15,821 nt of DNA, from positions 1 through 15,821 of the forward strand of contig CAJUJW010000056.1 in assembly GCA_910586735.1 (NCBI GenBank), written 5' to 3'. Below are positions 1 to 5,557 of this stretch, piece by piece. The notes beneath the pieces were generated by a model. That model ran no database searches. It was not told where the DNA came from and saw only the letters and a program-made list of their open reading frames with translations. Position numbers and translations under genes: made by a program. Source of the stretch: an uncultured Oscillibacter sp. GTDB lineage: Bacteria; Bacillota; Clostridia; Oscillospirales; Oscillospiraceae. Every line of letters starts with the position of its first letter. The stretch's first letter is position 1.

Positions 1-246
1 GTCCAGCAGACGGCCCCGGAGGAGCTGCTGGCTGGTGTGGAGGTGCCCGTCCACCAGGCCGGGCATCCAGAGGAGGTCCCGGCCGTCCAGGACGGCGTCC
101 CCCCGGTAGGCGCATTGGGCCTGGTCCACGATGTCCAGGACGCGCCCCTCCCGGAGGGCGATGGCCTTCCCGGAGACCAGGGTCATGTCCGGGGCCAGAT
201 AGCGGGCGTTGGTGAGCAGAAGGTCGCAGTGAAGGCTGTCAGCCAT
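1..246 (-). CDS. Amidohydrolase (ATZ/TRZ, cytosine-deaminase-like), N-terminal part only
   Basis: This is the first 82 residues of a metal-dependent amidohydrolase that runs off the left edge of the window. The N-terminal beta-rich composite domain is followed by MPGLVDGHLHT at residues 61-71, the HxH metal-binding motif that opens the TIM barrel. The following QQLLRGRLLD stretch is typical of the ATZ/TRZ, SsnA and 5-methylthioadenosine deaminase branch, whose members deaminate or dechlorinate N-heterocycles such as purines, pyrimidines and triazines. The start is ATG at 246-244, preceded by AGGAGG that overlaps the TAG stop of the upstream permease gene; the gap is only 13 nt. It is last visible in a leftward operon with three membrane proteins, so its substrate is probably what they carry (inference). 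The exact substrate cannot be told from this fragment. The amidohydrolase fold is secure, the deaminase role likely. Confidence 0.85.
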   Translation of the reverse strand, partial: MADSLHCDLLLTNARYLAPDMTLVSGKAIALREGRVLDIVDQAQCAYRGDAVLDGRDLLWMPGLVDGHLHTSQQLLRGRLLD

Positions 247-259
247 GGGAAAAACCCTC

Positions 260-1015
260 CTATTTCAAAAGCATGAACAGGGAAAAGCAGATGGAGAACA
301 CCGCCACGCCCCGTTTCAGCAGGGACTGGGGCACCCGGGCGGCGGTGACGCTGCCCGCGAAGACCCCCAGGGCGTGGCCCAGCACCGCCGCCATCAGAAT
401 GGGAACCAGGGCCGCCAGGGACGGACAGCGGCTGCCGTACACGGCCACGGCGGGCAGGGCGATGAACACGGAGTCCAGCAGGGCCACGCCCACCGCCGTC
501 TTGGCGGGGACACCCATGGCCACCAGCAGGGGCATCACCAGCACCGGCCCCCCCGCCCCGGAGAGGGCGCAGAGCAGGGCCGTGGCAAAGCCCAGGGCCA
601 GCAGAGGCAGGGGCTTGGGGAAAGCGGTTCCCCTCTCAGGCCCCTTCTGGGGCCGCAGTTCCCGGACGGCGATGGCCAGGCCCGAGAGGAACACCACAAT
701 GTAGAGGACCACCTTGACGGTCTCCGGCTCCAGCAGTCCTCCCAAAGCCGCCCCCAGGAGGCCCCCCGCCAGGCTTCCGGCGGAGAGGACCAGGGCGGGC
801 CGCAGGGGCAGCTCCCCCCGGCGGTGGTAGTTCCAGGAGCCGATGAGCCCGGAGACGGCGAAGCACAGGAAGCTCAGCAGCAGGCTCTCCGTCACCGAGA
901 GGCCGCAGGCGTTCACAAACAGGATGGGCAGCAGGAAGCCCGCCACGCCGCACCAGCCGATGAAGAGCCCCACAGCGCAGCTCCCCAGGGCCGCCAGAAT
1001 CAGCTCAGATGGCAT
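260..1015 (-). CDS. TauE/SafE-family (DUF81) membrane permease
   Basis: A 251-residue hydrophobic protein with about seven or eight membrane segments. It shows the two-repeat layout of the TauE/SafE family: an N-terminal GWCGVAGFLLPIL half and a second half with ALSGAGGPVLVMPLL followed by GVALLDSVFIALPA. The glycine/proline-rich GxGGG-like turns at the start of each half are the family hallmark. Family members are proposed exporters or importers of sulfite, sulfonates and small organic anions; specificity varies and cannot be read from sequence. The ATG start overlaps the 3' end of the preceding gene by 11 nt and has no good Shine-Dalgarno, so translation is probably coupled. The TAG stop is embedded in the ribosome site of the amidohydrolase gene. 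The family call is firm, the substrate unknown. Confidence 0.88.
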   Translation of the reverse strand: MPSELILAALGSCAVGLFIGWCGVAGFLLPILFVNACGLSVTESLLLSFLCFAVSGLIGSWNYHRRGELPLRPALVLSAGSLAGGLLGAALGGLLEPETVKVVLYIVVFLSGLAIAVRELRPQKGPERGTAFPKPLPLLALGFATALLCALSGAGGPVLVMPLLVAMGVPAKTAVGVALLDSVFIALPAVAVYGSRCPSLAALVPILMAAVLGHALGVFAGSVTAARVPQSLLKRGVAVFSICFSLFMLLK

Positions 1016-1451
1016 GGGTCAGGCTCAGCACCACCTGGGCCACCACCAGGGACCCCAGGAAGGTGCCCGTCATGACCAGGATGGTAATGATGATCAGCTT
1101 CCAGCCCTGCTTGAAGAACATCTTCAGTTGGTTGCTGATGGACATGCCGGCGAAAGCCCCCACCATGGTCAGAGGAGCGGTGAAGTTGATTTTCCCGGCG
1201 GACTCGATGACGAACTGAGACACGGGGGACAGCGGGCAGGCGCACAGCAGTCCCAGGATGGAGCAGTAGGCCACCGTGGGCAGCTTGAGGGGAATCACAT
1301 GGGCCAGGCCCGCAGCGCACAGGGCGATGAGCAGAAGCACCAACACGCCGGGCAGGGACTCAGAGAAGGCCACGTCGAAGCCGATGAAGTTTGCGGTCAT
1401 CATGCCCAGGCCCGAAATCGCCAGGACGAAAATCCAATCCTTGATGGTCAT
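1005..1451 (-). CDS. Small integral membrane protein (148 aa), probable partner of the DUF3100-like protein
   Basis: A 148-residue protein made almost entirely of four or five membrane spans, with short polar loops such as ESAGKINF and NQLKMFFKQGWK. I do not recognise a characterised family; the closing span (GWKLIIITILVMTGTFLGS) resembles the last helices of several secondary carriers. ATG at 1451-1449 is preceded by GAGGAGG at 8-nt spacing, and the gene starts 13 nt after the stop of the DUF3100-like gene. It overlaps the TauE-like gene by 11 nt, so the three membrane genes are likely made together. Its size and position suggest the second subunit of a two-component transporter with the DUF3100-like protein (inference from adjacency only). 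It could instead be an independent small membrane protein. Confidence 0.8.
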   Translation of the reverse strand: MTIKDWIFVLAISGLGMMTANFIGFDVAFSESLPGVLVLLLIALCAAGLAHVIPLKLPTVAYCSILGLLCACPLSPVSQFVIESAGKINFTAPLTMVGAFAGMSISNQLKMFFKQGWKLIIITILVMTGTFLGSLVVAQVVLSLTHAI

Positions 1452-1464
1452 AGCGCTCTCCTCC

Positions 1465-2316
1465 TCAATTCTTCCCGGCCAGTTCCTGGCCGGATTTCGT
1501 CAGGCGGCCCAGGGTGGGCTCCAACTTGCGGTACAGGAAGTTGCACAGGGGCACGCCCAGGAAAATCGCCATGTAGATGCCGTCGATACCGGAGATGGTC
1601 TCGCTGGCGGAGGCCATGGCGGCAATCTGGTCCGCCCAGGCGGGCATGACCTCGGACAACGCCGCCACGGCGGAGCTCATGAGAATACCCGCGCCCACGC
1701 CGGAGGCCATGCCCAGGGCGTAGGGGTGGAACAGGCCCGTGGCCGCAGCCATGGAGGCCATGAAGCCGAAGTAGATGGTGCCCACCATGCCGCCGACGAT
1801 GTACACGGAGAGGCTGCCCTGGGCCTCCGGGGAGTCCGCGCCGAACATGTCCTGCATCAGCGCCAGGTTGGTCTCCCGGTTGATGGAGTGGGTGGCCCCG
1901 ATGGCCTCCCGCTTGAGCCCCAGCATCAGGGCGATGGGCATGGCCAGGAAGATGGTGCAGAGGTTCCCGAATTCCTGGAGGAGCAGGGCGGGCCCGGCGG
2001 AGATGACGATGGAAATGTTGGCCCCGGCGTTGATGCCCAGCTTGGCCACGAAGGGGAGAATGGCCACACCCACCAGGCCGGAGGCGGCCTTGACCTTCTT
2101 GTCGTCCAGGATTTTCAGCACATTAGGGCCGGTGAGGATGCCCAGGAACAGGGCGTAGAAAATGGGGAAGATGATGAAGGTGCCCTTCCAGACGGGAATT
2201 TTGATCTGCCCGATGGAATCCGCGATGAGGATGAAGACGAAGGCCAGCAGGTACAGAATCCACTCCATCCTGACCCGCTCTCTCAGGGAGGCGTACACGC
2301 GCACGGCTTTTTTCAT
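1465..2316 (-). CDS. DUF3100-like integral membrane protein, putative transporter
   Basis: A 283-residue polytopic membrane protein with roughly eight hydrophobic spans. Conserved-looking features include IGQIKIPVWKGT and IFPIFYALFLGIL near the N-terminus, LGINAGANIS in the middle and a glycine-rich GMASGVGAGILMSS stretch. From memory these match the uncharacterised DUF3100 family; I cannot run a profile search. ATG at 2316-2314 is chosen because AGGAG lies 8 nt upstream and the next residues (MKKAVRVYASLRERVR) give a basic cytoplasmic lead before the first helix. The longer reading frame upstream lacks a ribosome site and would cross the promoter. It is the first gene of the leftward operon with a second membrane protein, a TauE-type permease and an amidohydrolase. 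A transport role is inferred from topology and neighbours. Confidence 0.75.
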   Translation of the reverse strand: MKKAVRVYASLRERVRMEWILYLLAFVFILIADSIGQIKIPVWKGTFIIFPIFYALFLGILTGPNVLKILDDKKVKAASGLVGVAILPFVAKLGINAGANISIVISAGPALLLQEFGNLCTIFLAMPIALMLGLKREAIGATHSINRETNLALMQDMFGADSPEAQGSLSVYIVGGMVGTIYFGFMASMAAATGLFHPYALGMASGVGAGILMSSAVAALSEVMPAWADQIAAMASASETISGIDGIYMAIFLGVPLCNFLYRKLEPTLGRLTKSGQELAGKN

Positions 2317-2346
2317 GGGGCCCACTCCTTTATCGTTGATGGCATT

Positions 2347-2375
2347 ATTATACCTGATTCGGAAAAGGGCGAAAA
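2347..2375 (-). promoter_or_regulatory. Probable promoter of the leftward operon
   Basis: On the minus strand a perfect TATAAT lies at 2352-2347, about 30 nt upstream of the start of the DUF3100-like gene. The -35 region at 17-18 nt spacing (2370-2376) is only T-rich (TTTTCG or TTTTTC), so a consensus -35 is absent. The position between divergent genes and the perfect -10 support the call. The weak -35 suggests help from an activator (inference). Confidence 0.5.
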
Positions 2376-2440
2376 AGGACATATGGGCAGTTTTCAAAAA
2401 AAGGGCGCGGCTGGACACTTCCCCCCTGCAAAGGGCAGCC

Positions 2441-2469
2441 TTGCTTTTTCCCCTCCCCTATGCTACAAT
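2441..2469 (+). promoter_or_regulatory. Promoter of the deaminase/sensor kinase genes
   Basis: TTGCTT at 2441-2446 and TACAAT at 2464-2469 are separated by exactly 17 nt. The -10 is preceded by TGC at 2461-2463, giving an extended -10 element. Transcription would begin near 2476, leaving a leader of about 25 nt that holds the Shine-Dalgarno at 2488-2493. It is back-to-back with the leftward promoter, with the two -10 boxes some 110 nt apart. Confidence 0.75.
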
Positions 2470-2487
2470 AAAACAGATTTTACAACG

Positions 2488-2493
2488 AGGAGG
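2488..2493 (+). promoter_or_regulatory. Shine-Dalgarno that places the deaminase start at an ATA codon
   Basis: A full AGGAGG sits 8 nt before the ATA codon at 2502-2504. Between the in-frame stop TAA at 2469-2471 and GTG at 2538 there is no ATG, GTG, TTG or CTG in the deaminase frame. GTG 2538 has GAG directly against it and no spaced ribosome site. The site therefore points to ATA as the initiation codon, or to a recent loss of ATG. Confidence 0.7.
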
Positions 2494-2501
2494 ACTGCTT
2501 T

Positions 2502-2990
2502 ATAAAGCACATCGAGTACCTTCGCAAAGCCAACGAGGTGGCCCGGCGCTCCTGCGCCGAAGGCAACACCCCCTTCGGCGCGATTCTGGTGGACGAGGAC
2601 GGCCAGGTCCTGATGGAGCAGGGCAACGCCGAGCACGAGCTCCACGATGCCACCGCCCACGCCGAGCGCGTCCTGGCCTCCCGGGCCAGCGCCGCCTTTG
2701 ACAAAAAGCGCCTCTGGGGCTGCACCCTCTACACCACCTGCGAGCCCTGCCCCATGTGTACCGGCGCCATCTACTGGGCCAACATCGGGAAAATCGCCTA
2801 CGGCATCTCCGAGACCAAGCTGCTGGAGCTTACCGGGGCGGACGACAAAAACCCCACCTTCAACATGGGCGCGGACAAGGTCGTCGCCGCCGGGCAGAAG
2901 GACATCCAGGTCTTCGGCCCCTTCGAGGAGGTCGAGGAGGAAATCGTGGAGGTTCACCGGGGCTTCTGGGACCCTGACAACCACGATTGA
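2502..2990 (+). CDS. Nucleoside/nucleobase deaminase (CDA-fold, GuaD-like), apparent ATA start
   Basis: A zinc-dependent hydrolytic deaminase of the cytidine deaminase-like fold. With the ATA start it is 162 residues. The first helix is KHIEYLRKANEVARR, then GNTPFGAILVD. The zinc and proton-shuttle motif HAE is at about 53-55 and CEPCPMC carries the zinc cysteines at about 83 and 86. The GAIYWANI stretch after the cysteines resembles Bacillus guanine deaminase (GuaD), as do length and C-terminal layout. A TadA tRNA deaminase role is less likely but cannot be excluded. Starting at GTG 2538 would remove 12 residues of a helix that relatives keep. The stop overlaps the ATG of the sensor kinase by one base (TGATG), so the two are probably translationally coupled. 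A neighbouring nucleoside importer supports purine salvage or catabolism. Confidence 0.88.
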   Translation: MKHIEYLRKANEVARRSCAEGNTPFGAILVDEDGQVLMEQGNAEHELHDATAHAERVLASRASAAFDKKRLWGCTLYTTCEPCPMCTGAIYWANIGKIAYGISETKLLELTGADDKNPTFNMGADKVVAAGQKDIQVFGPFEEVEEEIVEVHRGFWDPDNHD

Positions 2991-4504
2991 TGGACCGCTC
3001 TCCCCGAAAACGGGGCTGGGGCCCGGGGCTGTCCGCCGCGCTGACGGCCCTGGCCTGCCTCGGGGTGCTGGCGGCTCTGGGGGCCTTCTTCCTGGGCCAG
3101 CAGCGCCAGAAGGAGCGCCTCCAGATGGAGTACATCTCCCAGACCGTGGCCTCGGAGACCTATGAGGCCCTGATCTACCAGATGGAGAAAACCCGCGTGC
3201 TGGAGGGGCACCTGATCGAGACCGGCGGAAGCTACGACGGCTTCGCCCCCATCGCCCAGGGCCTCCTGGAGGAGCCCATGGTCCGCAGCCTGGTCTTCGC
3301 CCCCGGCGGCATCGTCCGGGGCGTCTTCCCCCGGGAGGGCAACGAGGTGCTCTTCGGCCTGGACCTCAACAGCGACGGCCTGGGCAACCAGGAGGCCCAG
3401 GCCGCCATCCAGAAGGGCGAGCTGTTCATCGCCGGGCCCTTCCAGCTGGTGGAGGGCGGCGTGGGCGTGTGCGGACGGCTGCCGGTTTACCTGCCCAACG
3501 GCCGGGGAGAGCGGGAATACTGGGGCCTTGTCACCGTGACGCTGGACTATCCCGCCGTCTTCGAGGGCAGCCCCATTCAGCAGGTGAACGAGCAGGGCTA
3601 CGCCTGCCGCATCTGGCGGGTCAACCCCGACGACAGGCAGGCGCAGACCATCCTGGAGACCCCCCGGCCCATTCCGCCGGGCGCCTCCGTCATGGCCCGG
3701 GAGGTGGCCATGTTCAACGCAACCTGGACCATCTGGATGGCCCCGCTGACCCAGTGGTACCAGCGCCCCAGCGTGTGGCTGTGCTTTCTGGGCGGCCTGT
3801 TCATCAGCCTGCTGGCGGGCGTGGCCGTGTACTCCGCCGGAAAGGTCCGGCAGCTGCGGCGGGAGGAGGCCGACCGGGAGATTCAGAGCCTCCAGCTCCA
3901 GCTGGAGCGCAAGCAGGCCAATATGCTCCTCAGCCAGATCAGCTCTCACTTCTTCTACCACACCCTCAACGCCCTCCAGGCCCTCATCGTCCTAAAGCCC
4001 GAGGCCGCCTATAAAATGGCGGGGGACTTCTCCCGCTATCTCCGCTTCAACATCGACACCATCACCGCCGAGGGCGGCGTGGTCTCCTTCAAGGAGGAGC
4101 TGCGGGCCGTCCGGGCCTATGTGGACATCAACAAGGAACAGCTGGGGGACCGCCTCCGGGTGGTCTACGACGTGCCCGGCGCGGACTTTAAAATTCCCGC
4201 CCTGACGGTCCAGCCCCTGGTGGAGAACGCCATTCTCCACGGCATCAAGCCCAAGGTGGGCGGCGGAACCGTGTCCATCTCCCTGGCGGAGGAGGCGGCG
4301 TTCTGGCGCGTGGCCGTGGAGGACGACGGCGTTGGCTTCGACCCCGCCGGGCAGGGCCGGGGCAATTCCGTGGGCCTGCCCAACCTGCGCAGCCGCATCG
4401 CCCAGTTCCCCGGCTGCCGCCTGGAGGTCCAGAGCGCGCCGGGAGAGGGCACAAAAATTTTTTTGCACGTCCCCAAAAATTTGGGAATTTCCATAGAAAC
4501 TTAA
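2990..4504 (+). CDS. CHASE-domain sensor histidine kinase (LytS/His_kinase type)
   Basis: A 504-residue membrane sensor kinase. A membrane helix at about 14-36 and a second at about 261-281 flank an extracytoplasmic domain. That domain contains FAPGGIVRGVFPREGNEV and GLDL around 103-126, a pattern typical of CHASE ligand-binding domains. A short coiled linker (about 285-312) leads to the His_kinase box with SHFFYHTLN, phospho-acceptor candidate H320, then an HATPase with QPLVENAILHG (N413 in the N box) and EDDGVGF (D446). The classic box is PHFLFNTLN, so Ser replaces Pro and His replaces Asn at 324. ATG at 2990 is chosen over the upstream TTG because it forms a stop-start overlap with the deaminase. 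CHASE domains elsewhere bind cytokinins, which are N6-substituted adenines; a purine-like ligand here is only an inference. Its partner is the next gene. Confidence 0.88.
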   Translation: MDRSPRKRGWGPGLSAALTALACLGVLAALGAFFLGQQRQKERLQMEYISQTVASETYEALIYQMEKTRVLEGHLIETGGSYDGFAPIAQGLLEEPMVRSLVFAPGGIVRGVFPREGNEVLFGLDLNSDGLGNQEAQAAIQKGELFIAGPFQLVEGGVGVCGRLPVYLPNGRGEREYWGLVTVTLDYPAVFEGSPIQQVNEQGYACRIWRVNPDDRQAQTILETPRPIPPGASVMAREVAMFNATWTIWMAPLTQWYQRPSVWLCFLGGLFISLLAGVAVYSAGKVRQLRREEADREIQSLQLQLERKQANMLLSQISSHFFYHTLNALQALIVLKPEAAYKMAGDFSRYLRFNIDTITAEGGVVSFKEELRAVRAYVDINKEQLGDRLRVVYDVPGADFKIPALTVQPLVENAILHGIKPKVGGGTVSISLAEEAAFWRVAVEDDGVGFDPAGQGRGNSVGLPNLRSRIAQFPGCRLEVQSAPGEGTKIFLHVPKNLGISIET

Positions 4505-4509
4505 AATGG

Positions 4510-4528
4510 GCGTACGGTTCCCGTACGC
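4510..4528 (+). repeat. Perfect inverted repeat between sensor kinase and regulator genes
   Basis: GCGTACGG and CCGTACGC form a perfect 8-bp inverted repeat around a 3-nt centre (TTC). It starts six bases after the kinase stop and covers where the -35 region of the following promoter would lie. No U-tract follows (TTTATCTG), so a DNA operator or RNA-stability hairpin fits better than a terminator. Confidence 0.7.
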
Positions 4529-4534
4529 TTTATC

Positions 4535-4543
4535 TGCTATAAT
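4535..4543 (+). promoter_or_regulatory. Extended -10 promoter of the response regulator gene
   Basis: TGCTATAAT is an exact TGn-TATAAT extended -10 match. No good -35 exists at 17 nt (CGGTTC), as is common for extended -10 promoters. Start of transcription is expected near 4550, only about 19 nt before the TTG start. This gives the regulator a promoter separate from the kinase, overlapping the inverted repeat at 4510-4528. Confidence 0.65.
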
Positions 4544-4568
4544 AGCCTATAAAAGGGGGCGGGACGCC

Positions 4569-5405
4569 TTGAAAACCATCCTTGTGGACGACATGCTGCT
4601 GGACTTGCAGCTTTTCGAGCTCAAGTGCGCCGACCTGCCCGACTTCGAAATCGTGGGCAAGTTCACCGCCCCCGCCCAGGCCGTGGCCTACGCCGGGGAA
4701 CACGAGGTGGACTTCGCCCTGCTGGATATCGACATGCCCGGCATGAACGGCATTGAGCTGGCCCAGCGCCTCCGGCAGATCCGTTCCGACATGATCATCG
4801 TCTTCGCCACCGCCCACCCGAAATTCGCCGTGGACGCCCTGCGGATGAAGGCGGACTACATCATCTTCAAGCCCTTCGACCAGGAGGACATCGCCGACGT
4901 GATGGAGCGGGCCAAGCTCTTCCGCCAGCGCCAGAAAAAGCGCATCCGCTTCCAGACCTTCGGCCCCTTCGAGATGCTGGTGGACGGGCGGCCCGTTCAC
5001 TTCCGCTCCGGCAAGGCCAAGGAACTGCTGGCCCTGTGCGTCTGCCGGGGCGGCCGCCCGGTGTCCATCCACGAGATGGTGGAGTTCCTCTGGGGGGAAA
5101 ATTCCACCATCTCCACCGAGAACACCGGCTACCGCCGCACCATCAAGGAGCTGGCGGACACGCTGAAAGCCGCCGGGGCCGAGGAGCTCCTGCTGCGCAA
5201 CCGGGGCAGCCTCCGGGTCCGCATGGAGCTGGCGGACTCCGACTATCAGGAGTTCCTGGACGGCAGCGACGAGGCGGGCTGCGCCTTCCAGGGGGAGTTC
5301 ATGCGCCAATACTCCTGGGCCGAGAGCGAAATCTACGCCTTACAGGAGCGCAAGGCCCTGCGGCTGGCGGAGAAAACCGGGGACCGGCCCGCCGGGCGGG
5401 ACTGA
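4569..5405 (+). CDS. Response regulator: REC domain plus SARP-like winged helix
   Basis: A 278-residue response regulator. The receiver domain (about 2-115) has the acidic pair D7/D8, phospho-acceptor D53 in LLDIDMPGMNG, T81 in FATAH and K101 in FKPFD. From about 118 (RIRFQTFGPFEMLVDGRPV) a winged-helix domain of the OmpR/SARP type follows, with SGKAKELLALCVCRGG and SIHEMVEFLWGE. The C-terminal helices (about 205-270) may be a shortened BTAD-like remnant. TTG at 4569 is chosen: it gives the expected beta-1 start (MKTILVDD) and follows a G-rich ribosome site. The upstream in-frame ATG at 4506 lies before the promoter and has no ribosome site. It most likely receives phosphate from the CHASE kinase and controls the importer genes, the leftward operon, or both (inference). 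LytS-type kinases more often pair with LytTR or AraC-type regulators. Confidence 0.88.
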   Translation: MKTILVDDMLLDLQLFELKCADLPDFEIVGKFTAPAQAVAYAGEHEVDFALLDIDMPGMNGIELAQRLRQIRSDMIIVFATAHPKFAVDALRMKADYIIFKPFDQEDIADVMERAKLFRQRQKKRIRFQTFGPFEMLVDGRPVHFRSGKAKELLALCVCRGGRPVSIHEMVEFLWGENSTISTENTGYRRTIKELADTLKAAGAEELLLRNRGSLRVRMELADSDYQEFLDGSDEAGCAFQGEFMRQYSWAESEIYALQERKALRLAEKTGDRPAGRD

Positions 5406-5449
5406 CCCCGTTCTCAGGCGGGACCGGAAGGCAGGAAGTCATATAAGCC

Positions 5450-5484
5450 GACCGCCCCAGGCGGTCCCGGCGGCTCTCCGCCGG
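5450..5484 (+). repeat. Two tandem perfect hairpins in the regulator-importer spacer
   Basis: GACCGCC/GGCGGTC (5450-5466, loop CCA) is followed at once by CCGGCGG/CCGCCGG (5467-5484, loop CTCT). A shorter GCCC-TTTC-GGGC stem follows at 5493-5504. They lie in the 152-nt gap (5406-5557) before the importer operon. There is no U-tract, so this is not an ordinary terminator. It may be a structured leader, an mRNA stabiliser, or a copy of a dispersed palindromic repeat. I found no convincing promoter in this gap. Confidence 0.65.
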
Positions 5485-5557
5485 TGAAGGGGGCCCTTTC
5501 GGGCTTATTGACGATATACGCAAGTGCCCAACATAAGGAAAAAGGAGGGAGCGGACA

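Noticed and set aside
245..2505. Plus-strand open frames opposite the membrane-protein operon
   Set aside because: They translate to Gly/Gln/His/Arg-rich low-complexity sequence while the minus strand gives clear membrane proteins with ribosome sites and overlaps.
2538..2540. GTG as start of the deaminase
   Set aside because: No spaced Shine-Dalgarno, and it removes part of the first helix that precedes the conserved GNTPFGA segment.
2502..2990. Deaminase as TadA tRNA adenosine deaminase
   Set aside because: The shared HAE and PCxxC motifs do not decide it, but the GuaD-like segment after the cysteines and the nucleoside-uptake setting favour a base or nucleoside substrate; not excluded.
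4506..4508. ATG as start of the response regulator
   Set aside because: No ribosome site, lies upstream of the extended -10 promoter and adds 21 residues before the receiver domain that have no counterpart in the family.
4510..4528. Inverted repeat read as an intrinsic terminator between kinase and regulator
   Set aside because: The stem is followed by TTTATCTG and not by a U-tract; overlap with the promoter fits an operator better.
5508..5537. TTGACG-N18-CATAAG as importer promoter
   Set aside because: The expected transcript start (about 5544) would fall inside the Shine-Dalgarno of the ATPase gene.
5406..5557. Purine or other known riboswitch in the importer leader
   Set aside because: I could not match the hairpins to the three-way junction and conserved loop bases of the purine class or to another class I know.
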